Made by a program: the position numbers and the translations under genes. The notes below the pieces were generated by a model. That model searched no databases. It was given only the letters and a program-made list of their open reading frames with translations, and had not been told where the DNA came from. From Candidatus Atribacteria bacterium (lineage in GTDB: Bacteria; Atribacterota; Atribacteria; Atribacterales; Atribacteraceae), in contig JAGPGC010000033.1 of the NCBI GenBank assembly GCA_018056205.1, positions 1-9,206 of the forward strand: 9,206 nucleotides of DNA, written 5' to 3'. Position 1 is the first letter of the stretch. Every line of letters begins with the position of its first letter. Below are positions 1 to 6,246 of the stretch, in pieces.

Positions 1-749
1 CAACCCAATCAATATTACTTGGACTAATTCAAGGATTAACTGAATTTTTACCGGTTTCTTCATCTGCCCATCTTATTCTTCTCCGCCCTATTCTCGGCCT
101 CGGGGATCCAGATTTATGGTTTGACGTTCTTCTCCACGGAGGTACACTATTTGCGGTTTTATTATTCATGATTCCTCAATATCATCGATTATGGAAAAAA
201 CCTTCGATCGTTTGGTATGTTATTTTAGCTACCATACCGGCTGGTATTTTTGGAATTCTTTTTGAATCAGATGTAGAAAATTATGTCAGAAATAACTATG
301 AATTAATTTCGATTGTTTTAATTACTGTTGGATTTATTTTCTTCTTCATTAAAGAAAGAGGGAGCCGTTATTTAGAAGAGATGAATTGGAATTCAGCTCT
401 TCTAATCGGTTTTTCTCAGGCACTGGCTCTAATCCCCGGTGTATCCCGCTCTGGGATCACTTTAATAGTTGCTCTTTTGCTTGGTTTTCGTCGAGAAGAC
501 GCAGTTTTCTTTTCATTCTTACTATCAATAACAACTATTGGAGGAGCCTTGGTTAAGGGTTTGATGGAAATAAGTTCGGCAGGGCTCTTTTCCTGGTCTA
601 CCGTTTTGCCGGGCTTTATAACCGCTTTTATTTCCGGTTTAATCGCCTGCTTATTGCTTTTGAGAATGGTTCAAAATAAAGAACTCAAGCCTTTTGGTTA
701 TTATCGAATAATATTTGGTGTAATATGCCTTATTTATTTTTTAACCTAA
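1..749 (+). CDS. uppP: Undecaprenyl-diphosphatase UppP/BacA, 5' truncated by window edge
   Basis: UppP is an integral membrane enzyme that dephosphorylates undecaprenyl diphosphate, recycling the lipid carrier for peptidoglycan and other envelope polymers; it is also linked to bacitracin resistance. The reading frame is open from base 3, well before the first visible ATG at 168, so the gene begins left of the window. The 248 visible residues hold both family signatures. QGLTE (visible residues 10-14) is the (E/Q)xxxE motif, followed by FLPVSSSAHL with its conserved His. PGVSRSGIT (about 145-153) is the PGxSRSGxT motif with the catalytic-region Arg. The rest is a run of hydrophobic helices. 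UppP is usually about 260-275 residues, so probably only 5-15 N-terminal residues are missing. The stop TAA lies one base from the stop of the convergent gene on the other strand. Confidence 0.96.
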   Translation, partial: TQSILLGLIQGLTEFLPVSSSAHLILLRPILGLGDPDLWFDVLLHGGTLFAVLLFMIPQYHRLWKKPSIVWYVILATIPAGIFGILFESDVENYVRNNYELISIVLITVGFIFFFIKERGSRYLEEMNWNSALLIGFSQALALIPGVSRSGITLIVALLLGFRREDAVFFSFLLSITTIGGALVKGLMEISSAGLFSWSTVLPGFITAFISGLIACLLLLRMVQNKELKPFGYYRIIFGVICLIYFLT

Positions 750-750
750 A

Positions 751-1053
751 CTAAAACATGACCTCTTCTAAAAGAATTCGAATATTTTCTTTTAAGACTT
801 CATCGATTCTTTTAAAAAGGTCATCGGAGAAATGATTAACTGGAAGCCAAATTTTTATTCTCCTATCCTCACAAACTACATTAATTTCTTTCGAAGCACC
901 AGTTTCTTTTCCTATAGATTCGGAAAGATAGGTGCTCAAGGTTGGAAATGGAAAGAAACAAAGAGTTAATAAATCTTCAAGCTCATATTCCCAATAAATA
1001 AATACTGTTTCATGGTATCGATATGGAACCGGTTCAAGTTTTAATTTGATCAT
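751..1053 (-). CDS. Hypothetical 100-residue protein, translationally coupled to LysE-type exporter
   Basis: I do not recognise this family. The product is 100 residues, with no signal peptide and no convincing transmembrane helix. The N-terminal half is aromatic-rich (YRYHETVFIYWEYELEDLL, then CFFPFP). The C-terminal half (about 55-98) looks like a small alpha/beta unit: a basic-hydrophobic strand (RRIKIWLPV) followed by an amphipathic helix (DLFKRIDEVLKENIRILLEEV). Its ATG overlaps the stop of the upstream exporter gene by one base (TAATG), and a GGAG ribosome binding site lies inside the exporter's last codons, seven bases before the ATG. That arrangement supports a real, co-translated gene. 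It ends in TAG one base from the uppP stop, so the two genes converge with no room for a terminator between them. Function unknown; a role with the exporter is only inferred from the overlap. Confidence 0.75.
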   Translation of the reverse strand: MIKLKLEPVPYRYHETVFIYWEYELEDLLTLCFFPFPTLSTYLSESIGKETGASKEINVVCEDRRIKIWLPVNHFSDDLFKRIDEVLKENIRILLEEVMF

Positions 1054-1685
1054 TATACTGCTCCAGAAATAAAGTATATTCCAAAACCAATTAAAAAAAC
1101 TCCACAGACCGCAATAATACCCTTATATACTTTTTGAGAAAGAAATTTTCGACCGCGGTCAACCGCAAATGAAACTGAGCTATACCAAACTAAATCAGAA
1201 AGAATATGACCAATAAAAAACACTATTACTCCCCACAGTTTATATTTTGAAGCAGAAAGAATAAGAGCCATTCCTATGGTTGCCCACCACATAATCCAGT
1301 AGGGATTGGAAAGACTGGCTATGATTCCATGAAAAATAAGGCTTTTTCCGGGATCTTTTCCTCCCTTTTCTAAATCTATTTTAGCTTGGCGAATGCTCCG
1401 AATCATATCAATTCCTAAATAAACCAAAACCGCCCCACCTACTATACCAATTATCTTAAAAACTGTTTCATTTTGAAGTAGGGAGCCAAGACCAAGAACC
1501 AATCCAATTACCAAAGCCAATTCTAATATACCATGTCCTAAAACTGTGAGGGGACCAGCCTTGAAACCAGATTTTGAACTTCCTGATAATACTAAAGCAA
1601 ACATCGGTCCTGGCATGAGAGCACCAGAAAAGCCTATTAAAAAAGCACTGCTAAAAATAGCAATCAACCCCAATGAACCGTCCAC
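1053..1685 (-). CDS. LysE/RhtB-family amino-acid exporter
   Basis: This is a 210-residue inner-membrane protein of the LysE/RhtB translocator family, whose members export amino acids such as lysine, arginine, threonine or homoserine; the substrate here cannot be told. The sequence shows about six hydrophobic segments (roughly 7-31, 47-70, 75-95, 119-143, 150-172 and 188-208). It has the N-terminal family signature GALMPGPMFALVLS (PGP at 25-27), the GHGILE segment at 50-55 at the start of helix 2, and SNPYWIMWW at 126-134. Length is normal for the family. The start is GTG at 1683-1685, chosen because the binding site GAGGTG lies five bases upstream and the protein then starts just before the first helix. 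A 74-base gap separates it from the ROK kinase upstream, so cotranscription with that gene is possible but not shown. It overlaps the downstream orphan gene by one base. Confidence 0.92.
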   Translation of the reverse strand: MDGSLGLIAIFSSAFLIGFSGALMPGPMFALVLSGSSKSGFKAGPLTVLGHGILELALVIGLVLGLGSLLQNETVFKIIGIVGGAVLVYLGIDMIRSIRQAKIDLEKGGKDPGKSLIFHGIIASLSNPYWIMWWATIGMALILSASKYKLWGVIVFFIGHILSDLVWYSSVSFAVDRGRKFLSQKVYKGIIAVCGVFLIGFGIYFISGAV

Positions 1686-1759
1686 AAATCACCTCTTCTT
1701 CTTTGAAGATTATTAAATTTAATTTCAGTATAAGATTATTTAACTGTTCAGGTTTTTGT

Positions 1760-2635
1760 CTATTCAATTTCTCCTTTTAAGAGTTTTTCTTTAGACCAGG
1801 TAGCAGTGCCAATCACTCCTGCATCCATACCCAATTCGGTTTCGGTAAATTGAATAGTACTTACTGGAACCATATGTAAATTTTCTTTAAGACTGTTGGC
1901 GATACTTTCAAAGAGAAGCCGGCCAGCTTGAGCCACACCTCCGCCGATAATAATCATTTCAGGATTTACTACAACACAAGCCGAAGAAAGAGCTACTCCA
2001 ATATAAAATCCTGATCTTTTTACGATATCTTGGGCTACTTCGTCTCCTGCGACCGCTGCATCAGCGATGATTTTTGGAGTGACCTGATTGAGGTCTCCCT
2101 TAATCATATCCCGAATCATAGTATCATTCTGTTGAACTAAAGAACGAAGAGCTTGAGAAACGATTGAAGGACCTGAAGCATAGGATTCGAGACATCCTCG
2201 GTTTCCACAACCACATTTAATACCACCCGGTTCTACAATAATATGACCAAGCTCTCCAGCACTCCCATCTTTACCAATGTATAAATTACCATCTATTACT
2301 ACTCCTCCGCCAATGCCGGTTCCTATAGCCATAAGGATTAAACTCTTGACGTTTTTCCCTGCTCCAAAACGTTTTTCTGCCAAAGTTATTGCTCGAACAT
2401 CATTAATAACTGCTACTGGGAGCGAAAGCTTTTCTTCTAACCATTCTTTTATTGGAATATGTTTCCATTTGTTTGGAAAGTTTGGTAAAAGTAAGCATAT
2501 TCCACGATTCCAATCAATTAATCCAGGAATGCCTATACCAAGAGAATAAACCTTGTATTCTTTTGCTTCAGCTTCCATTTTTAAATGTTTAGCCTCAATA
2601 GCAATATCTTCAACCACATTTTCTGCTGGTCGCAT
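1760..2635 (-). CDS. C-terminal 291 residues of the split ROK kinase
   Basis: This is the longer open part of the interrupted ROK kinase, starting at the ATG directly after the in-frame TAA and ending in TAG. In its own numbering it carries GIPGLID (35-41), the catalytic Asp of NDV (79), GTGIGGG (105-111), GELGHI (127-132) and the zinc-binding cysteines of CGCGNRGC (141, 143 and 148), and ends with the ROK C-lobe (IIIGGGVAQAG). It lacks the DLGGTNTK phosphate-binding loop, so alone it should not be an active kinase. No good ribosome binding site precedes its ATG; translation would have to come from reinitiation at TAA-ATG or from readthrough. The frame shows no further damage, which points to a recent lesion, an assembly error or retained use. 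Confidence 0.7.
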   Translation of the reverse strand: MRPAENVVEDIAIEAKHLKMEAEAKEYKVYSLGIGIPGLIDWNRGICLLLPNFPNKWKHIPIKEWLEEKLSLPVAVINDVRAITLAEKRFGAGKNVKSLILMAIGTGIGGGVVIDGNLYIGKDGSAGELGHIIVEPGGIKCGCGNRGCLESYASGPSIVSQALRSLVQQNDTMIRDMIKGDLNQVTPKIIADAAVAGDEVAQDIVKRSGFYIGVALSSACVVVNPEMIIIGGGVAQAGRLLFESIANSLKENLHMVPVSTIQFTETELGMDAGVIGTATWSKEKLLKGEIE

Positions 2636-2746
2636 TTACTGATTCGTTATCATTGAACGAACAACGATTGATCCTCGTTCGTCAATGACAGTAATTTTGG
2701 TGTTGGTTCCGCCGAGATCCACACCGATATAGGCTTTCTTAATCAT
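2636..2746 (-). CDS. N-terminal 36-residue fragment of the split ROK kinase
   Basis: This short frame starts at ATG 2744-2746 behind GGAGG with seven-base spacing. It encodes the first beta hairpin of the ROK N-lobe, with the conserved acidic residue and phosphate loop in YIGVDLGGTNTK. It ends at TAA (2636-2638), directly before the ATG of the rest of the gene in the same frame. It has the proper start signals of the original gene; by itself it is too short to fold as a domain. Confidence 0.65.
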   Translation of the reverse strand: MIKKAYIGVDLGGTNTKITVIDERGSIVVRSMITNQ

Positions 2747-2825
2747 TGATAAACCTCCATATTAAGCAAAAATCTATATTTCCCATCATATCCCAAAAAA
2801 TTTTTTTAATTAGAAAGTATTTTAG

Positions 2826-2855
2826 ATTATATATTCTTATAAATGAATACAATAA
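2826..2855 (-). promoter_or_regulatory. Candidate sigma70-type promoter for the ROK kinase
   Basis: On the minus strand a perfect -10 TATAAT (2826-2831) is preceded by TTATTG (2850-2855) with an 18-base spacer. Transcription would begin near 2819, giving a leader of about 70 bases to the ROK start. The surrounding sequence is very AT-rich, so chance matches are likely and the call is tentative. Confidence 0.4.
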
Positions 2856-2907
2856 ATAATAACTTAAAACTCAACGTTTACTATTCAGGTTTATTGATTG
2901 GCTAAAA

Positions 2908-4236
2908 CTATTCCAAATCACTATATTTTTTCGATTTCCATAACTGACGAAGCCAACTCCGGATCATTTTTTCATAGCCCCGAATTGAAGGTTGATAATA
3001 AACCTTCCCTGAAAGTTCTGGTGGTAAAAACTCTTGTTCAATAAAAGCTCCAGGAAAATCATGGGCATATTTATATTCTTTTCCATAACCCGAATTTTTC
3101 ATAAGTTGGGTAGGTGCATTCCTTAAATGGAGCGGGACCGGTAATGAACCATAATCACGCACATCGGCAGTTGCTCGGTGCAAAGCTTTATACGATGCAT
3201 TACTTTTGGGAGCACTGGCTACATAGAGAGTAGCTTGCGACATTGACAACCTTCCTTCTGGTTCACCAAGGAAATCATATGCCTGTTGAGCCGCCACTGC
3301 AATTTGCAGTGCTCGAGGATCAGCATTTCCTACATCTTCAGAAGCACAGGCAATAAGTCGTCTAAAAATAGAATGGGGGTGCTCCCCAGCTTCCATCATG
3401 CGGCACATCCAGTAAATTGCTCCATCCGGGTCACTTCCTCGGAGGCTTTTATGATAAGCTGATAACATATTATAATGTTCTTCTCCACTTTTATCGTATA
3501 AAAAAGATTGTTTTTGAAGAATATCACCTACCATTGAGGTTGTAATTGGTAAATTTTGGCTTTGAGAAACATTAATTATGATTTCAATAAGATTCAAAGC
3601 TTGGCGAGCATCACCATCAGCTAATTCAGCGATACCTTCGAGCACTTCAGCTTCGATATCTAAATGAGGAAGGTTTAATCCCTTTTCACTTTCAATGGCT
3701 TTTTTCATTAGTTTTACTAAATCGGTATTGGGGATTTTTTTAAAAACAATTACTTGAGTTCGGGATAAAAGTGGTCCAATAACCTCAAATGATGGATTTT
3801 CGGTTGTTGATCCAATTAGCACCACAACTCCGGATTCCACATAGGGCAGTAAAACACTTTGCTGACCTTTGTGAAAACGATGAATTTCGTCAATAAAAAA
3901 TACCGTTTTTTTTGATTCTGCCAAGTTTTTCTCAGCAATATTTATTGAATCTTTGATGTCTTTTACACCTGAAGCAACCGCACTGATGGATATAATTTTA
4001 TAACCGCATTGTTCCGAAATTAGTAAAGCTGTCGAAGTTTTCCCCGAACCCGGCGGTCCCCAAAAAATCATGGAGGGAAGCACGCCGGTTTGAATAATCC
4101 GGTTTAGTATTCCATTCTTTCCAGTAAGATGTGGTTGCCCTACCACTTCTTCCAATTTTTGTGGTCGCATCCGATAAGCCAGGGGTTGAAAATTCAATTG
4201 AGGAAGATGAAAAAAGTATTCTTTTGGGTGACTCAC
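2908..4236 (-). CDS. rarA: Replication-associated recombination protein RarA (MgsA), AAA+ ATPase
   Basis: RarA is a cytoplasmic AAA+ ATPase related to clamp-loader subunits and to eukaryotic WRNIP1/Mgs1; it acts at stalled replication forks. The 442-residue product has the family's usual length and order of parts: Walker A GPPGSGKT (60-67), Walker B FFIDEIHRF (113-121), the STTENPS sensor-1 segment (143-149), the arginine-finger SR (158-159), sensor 2 in GDARQALNLIE (208-218), then the RarA-specific C-terminal tetramerisation region, including GSDPDGAIYWMCRMMEAGEHP and ASEDVGNADPRAL. The start is GTG at 4234-4236, with GAGAGGG ending five bases upstream; this gives an N terminus of 20 residues before the conserved LAYRMRP. 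The gene follows a 139-residue orphan gene after a 35-base gap and is probably cotranscribed with it. A hairpin in that gap could cover the ribosome binding site. No clear terminator follows the TAG stop. Confidence 0.97.
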   Translation of the reverse strand: MSHPKEYFFHLPQLNFQPLAYRMRPQKLEEVVGQPHLTGKNGILNRIIQTGVLPSMIFWGPPGSGKTSTALLISEQCGYKIISISAVASGVKDIKDSINIAEKNLAESKKTVFFIDEIHRFHKGQQSVLLPYVESGVVVLIGSTTENPSFEVIGPLLSRTQVIVFKKIPNTDLVKLMKKAIESEKGLNLPHLDIEAEVLEGIAELADGDARQALNLIEIIINVSQSQNLPITTSMVGDILQKQSFLYDKSGEEHYNMLSAYHKSLRGSDPDGAIYWMCRMMEAGEHPHSIFRRLIACASEDVGNADPRALQIAVAAQQAYDFLGEPEGRLSMSQATLYVASAPKSNASYKALHRATADVRDYGSLPVPLHLRNAPTQLMKNSGYGKEYKYAHDFPGAFIEQEFLPPELSGKVYYQPSIRGYEKMIRSWLRQLWKSKKYSDLE

Positions 4237-4241
4237 TACAT

Positions 4242-4262
4242 CCCTCTCATAGAAGGAGAAGG
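4242..4262 (-). promoter_or_regulatory. Hairpin that could mask the rarA ribosome binding site
   Basis: In the 35-base gap before rarA, minus-strand CCTTCTC (4256-4262) can pair along its whole length with GAGAGGG (4242-4248), using one G-U pair, across a seven-base loop. GAGAGGG is the probable Shine-Dalgarno sequence of rarA. A seven-pair stem over the binding site could lower rarA translation or tie it to translation of the gene upstream, whose stop lies ten bases before the stem. The pairing is seen in the sequence; any regulatory role is inferred. Confidence 0.4.
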
Positions 4263-4271
4263 CTTTTTAGT

Positions 4272-4691
4272 TTAACTTGAAATATCGTTGTCATCTGAAA
4301 AAGTGAATTCTTCTCCTATAGAATTATAAAGAGATACACTTCTGGTGGGAAGTGAAGTAAAGGTTCTCAAAGCCGAATCAATTTCAATAATCCATTCGAA
4401 CGTTTCGTCAGAGAATATTCCTAATTTATCTCCTAAAATTAGTTCCATGGTTTGAAAAAAGGAATAGCTTTTGTAAATAGTATTCAGCTCCTCGATAGAA
4501 ATTTCATTTAATTGAGATAAATAGTGTTTGATTTCTTCTTGGACGGTATATTCTTCAACTGTCAAGTAAATTTTTTGCGGGCAATTCATAATCAATTGCT
4601 CAATAATTTCTGCTTTAAGGTCGTCAGATTTTCTCAAAAATATTTGTATATCGTTTAAAATTTCTTTCATAGTTTCAAAATATTCCTGCAT
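4272..4691 (-). CDS. Hypothetical 139-residue protein upstream of rarA
   Basis: I do not recognise this protein. It is 139 residues, without signal peptide or transmembrane segments. It is mostly predicted-helical by eye: helices around 3-20 and 24-34, then a segment KIYLTVEEYTVQEEIKHYLSQLN (40-62), then EELNTIYKSYSFFQTMELIL (67-86) and ETFEWIIEIDSALRTF (about 95-110). The C terminus is polar and acidic (EEFTFSDDNDISS). The product is rich in Glu and Ile. The start ATG at 4689-4691 is preceded by AAAGGA with rather long spacing (11 bases after AGGA); a later Met at residue 8 has no binding site, so I keep the first. The stop lies 35 bases from rarA, which suggests one transcription unit. A 103-base gap separates it from the PfkB gene upstream. 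No function can be assigned. Confidence 0.75.
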   Translation of the reverse strand: MQEYFETMKEILNDIQIFLRKSDDLKAEIIEQLIMNCPQKIYLTVEEYTVQEEIKHYLSQLNEISIEELNTIYKSYSFFQTMELILGDKLGIFSDETFEWIIEIDSALRTFTSLPTRSVSLYNSIGEEFTFSDDNDISS

Positions 4692-4794
4692 TCAGATCAT
4701 GTTCCTTTATCAGGTATTTTTAAAAATAATTTTCAATTAACACCAATTATAGTTAAAAATCAATTAGTATACCTATAACCAACAAAGTCTTTTA

Positions 4795-5739
4795 TTATTT
4801 CTTACTCAGAGCCATTAATTTGTCTACTTCTTCTGGGAACGGAGCACCTTCCATTGGACCCTTTCTTGTTACAGCTAATGCTCCGACAGCATTAGCATAG
4901 CGAGCACTTTCTTTCAACGAACGTTTTTGAATGAGACTTACTAAAAAACCTGCATCAAAGCAATCTCCGGCGCCGGTTGGATCAATTTCTTCAACTTCAA
5001 AGGCGGGAACATTGTATTTTGATCCCTGTGCATATACTGTACTTCCTTGTGAACCTTTTTTAAGAACAACAATATCAGCTCCTTTTTCTAAAAGAGCTAA
5101 GGATGCTTCTTCAGGATTAATTTTGCCAGTAAGCATAGTTGCTTCTTCTCCCGAAGGAAAAATTATCGAGGCATTATCAATGATTGGTTGACAAAGCGTC
5201 CTGACCTTTTCAACACCTAATATTTCTGGTCTAATATTGGGATCAAAACTTATTTTCACTCCATTCTTTCTTGCGATTTCAATTGCAAAATAAATGGTTT
5301 CTTTCCAATCTTGATTTATAGAAACTGCTGAACCATTAATATGCAAAAAACGAGCTCCTTTAAAATAAGAACTTACAACACGACTTTTATCAATGATCCC
5401 ACTAGCTGCATTACGAATATGATATAAGAATTTTCTTGAACCATCGGTGAAATAGGCTACAAATGCCACACCAGTTGTCGCATCGGGTTTGCTTTGAAAA
5501 TAGGTTAGATCCACTCCATCCAAAAGAAGGCGGTCTTGTATAACTTTACCAAAGTCATCTTCACCGACCGTCCCAATATAGCCAACTTTTCCTCCAAGCC
5601 GTGCCGCACAATCAGCAAATATTGCTGGAGCACCGCTGGGATAAGGACCAATGAAAACTTCTGGTTTATCTAAACCAGCTCCAATTTTTTCTCTCATAAT
5701 TTCTACTAAAGCTTCGCCCATGGATATTATTTCAGGCAT
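4795..5739 (-). CDS. PfkB/ribokinase-family sugar kinase, possibly tagatose-kinase-like
   Basis: This is a 314-residue cytoplasmic kinase of the PfkB (ribokinase) superfamily, which phosphorylates sugars or sugar acids with ATP. Visible signatures are the N-terminal MGEALVEIM strand, PSGAPAIFADCAARLGG (34-50, equivalent to the first PfkB signature), YIGTVGEDDFG (54-64), FDPNIRPEIL (165-174), and the C-terminal signature DPTGAGDCFDAGF (253-265), with the anion hole GAGD and the catalytic base Asp259. The segment GPYPSGAPAIF, where the Asn common in ribokinases is replaced, resembles from memory the tagatose kinase (TagK) group, so tagatose or a related ketose is a possible substrate; 2-keto-3-deoxygluconate or fructose cannot be excluded. 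ATG 5737-5739 follows GAGGTGGAG at a good distance. The gene probably has its own promoter. No transporter or sugar-degradation gene lies next to it to fix the substrate. Confidence 0.92.
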   Translation of the reverse strand: MPEIISMGEALVEIMREKIGAGLDKPEVFIGPYPSGAPAIFADCAARLGGKVGYIGTVGEDDFGKVIQDRLLLDGVDLTYFQSKPDATTGVAFVAYFTDGSRKFLYHIRNAASGIIDKSRVVSSYFKGARFLHINGSAVSINQDWKETIYFAIEIARKNGVKISFDPNIRPEILGVEKVRTLCQPIIDNASIIFPSGEEATMLTGKINPEEASLALLEKGADIVVLKKGSQGSTVYAQGSKYNVPAFEVEEIDPTGAGDCFDAGFLVSLIQKRSLKESARYANAVGALAVTRKGPMEGAPFPEEVDKLMALSKK

Positions 5740-5792
5740 TTTTTCTCCACCTCAAAAATAGATGTTTTAAATTAATTGTATTTCTTTTCGGC

Positions 5793-5821
5793 AATATAGC
5801 ATAAACCATCAAATTGGGGAA
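5793..5821 (-). promoter_or_regulatory. Candidate extended -10 promoter for the PfkB kinase
   Basis: The minus strand reads TGCTATATT (5793-5801), an extended -10 of the TGnTATAAT type, with a poor -35 (TTCCCC, 5816-5821) at 17-base spacing. Transcription would begin near 5786, about 47 bases before the PfkB start. It sits in the only region that could hold a promoter for this gene. The weak -35 keeps confidence low. Confidence 0.35.
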
Positions 5822-6041
5822 GTAATCAACTTAGGTTATTTTTGTTTAAAAAAAACAATTTTTAGGTGACTCTATAATTTCCCAAAAAGTAGTAAAGAAA
5901 AATTAGCATTGAATGATAAATTGTCAGATTAATTCTACTATTTAGTGCGATGTAAGAATCCCATCAACCTTCTCGGTCATTCTGAGCGGTGCTTTACCGC
6001 GTAAGAATCCCATCTTTTAAATATTTTTTAAAAAAAAGTAT

Positions 6042-6084
6042 AAAAATGAGACCCTCACGCCTTCGAAATACGAAACCTCAGGGT
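6042..6084 (-). terminator. Possible terminator for threonine aldolase, built from a repeat module
   Basis: Read on the minus strand, ACCCT (6084-6080) pairs with AGGGT (6055-6051), with an inner TTCG/CGAA pair. The stem is followed by CTCATTTTT and, a little further on, eight Ts (6037-6030). It lies about 160 bases after the threonine aldolase stop. The outer stem is only five base pairs and the loop is large, so termination is plausible but weakly supported. Confidence 0.3.
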
Positions 6085-6113
6085 GACAGCAATGTCGTCG
6101 GATGAGATCCTCA
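6076..6113 (+). repeat. 38-base direct repeat, copy 1
   Basis: This 38-base unit matches 6193-6230 at 30 of 38 positions, 117 bases downstream, with no gap. It spans the end of one palindromic module (CCTCAGG), a linker and the start of the next (GTCGTCGGATGAGATCCTCA). The conserved linker length suggests the modules duplicated as joined units rather than arriving singly. Confidence 0.7.
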
Positions 6114-6192
6114 TGCTCTTAGCCCTGCATGAATTTTTCAGGGATATTTTTGAGCATTTAAATTATTCTTTTTTACGCCGTGGGCAGCTTAG

Positions 6193-6230
6193 CCTCAGGA
6201 TTACGGCTTTGTCGTCAGATAAGATCTTCA
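6193..6230 (+). repeat. 38-base direct repeat, copy 2
   Basis: This is the second copy of the unit at 6076-6113. The last 20 bases (GTCGTCAGATAAGATCTTCA) match 17 of 20. It leads into the final module, whose end overlaps the 3' end of the threonine aldolase gene. A flanking inverted pair, GCCGT (6177-6181) and ACGGC (6203-6207), could form another stem. Confidence 0.7.
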
Positions 6231-6246
6231 CACGAAAAAGCATTGC

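Larger units (their letters stand above)
1760..2746 (-). pseudogene. ROK-family sugar kinase (glucokinase-like) interrupted by one in-frame TAA
   Basis: ROK kinases phosphorylate glucose, N-acetylmannosamine or similar sugars with ATP in the cytoplasm. The frame begins at ATG 2744-2746, seven bases after a strong GGAGG site. It runs 36 codons with the ATP-phosphate motif DLGGTNTK (residues 10-17), hits TAA at 2636-2638, then continues in the same frame from an immediately adjacent ATG for 291 codons. Read through, the protein would be 328 residues, normal for a ROK glucokinase. All motifs are present: GIPGLID, the catalytic Asp in NDV (about residue 116), GTGIGGG, GELGHI, and the zinc site CGCGNRGCLE together with the His of GELGHI. 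The stop falls in the loop where related proteins join the third beta strand to the first helix. A single base change would restore the gene. It may be a nonsense mutation, a sequencing error, or a stop-restart gene; I cannot decide which. A PfkB kinase lies about 2 kb away. Confidence 0.85.

Noticed and set aside
767..797. Inverted repeat AAAAGAA/TTCTTTT as a terminator for uppP
   Set aside because: The stem is only A-T rich with one G-C pair, has a 10-base loop and lies in the coding sequence of the convergent gene; too weak to call.
1743..2893. Similar short sequences after the ROK and rarA stops (CTGTTCAGGTTT at 1744 and CTATTCAGGTTT at 2881)
   Set aside because: Only 12 bases with one mismatch in AT-rich DNA, with no hairpin or other support.
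4931..5191. Plus-strand open frame opposite the PfkB kinase
   Set aside because: It is antisense to a gene with clear kinase motifs and has no binding site or recognisable protein features; the same holds for the antisense frames at 2277-2549 and 6914-7174.
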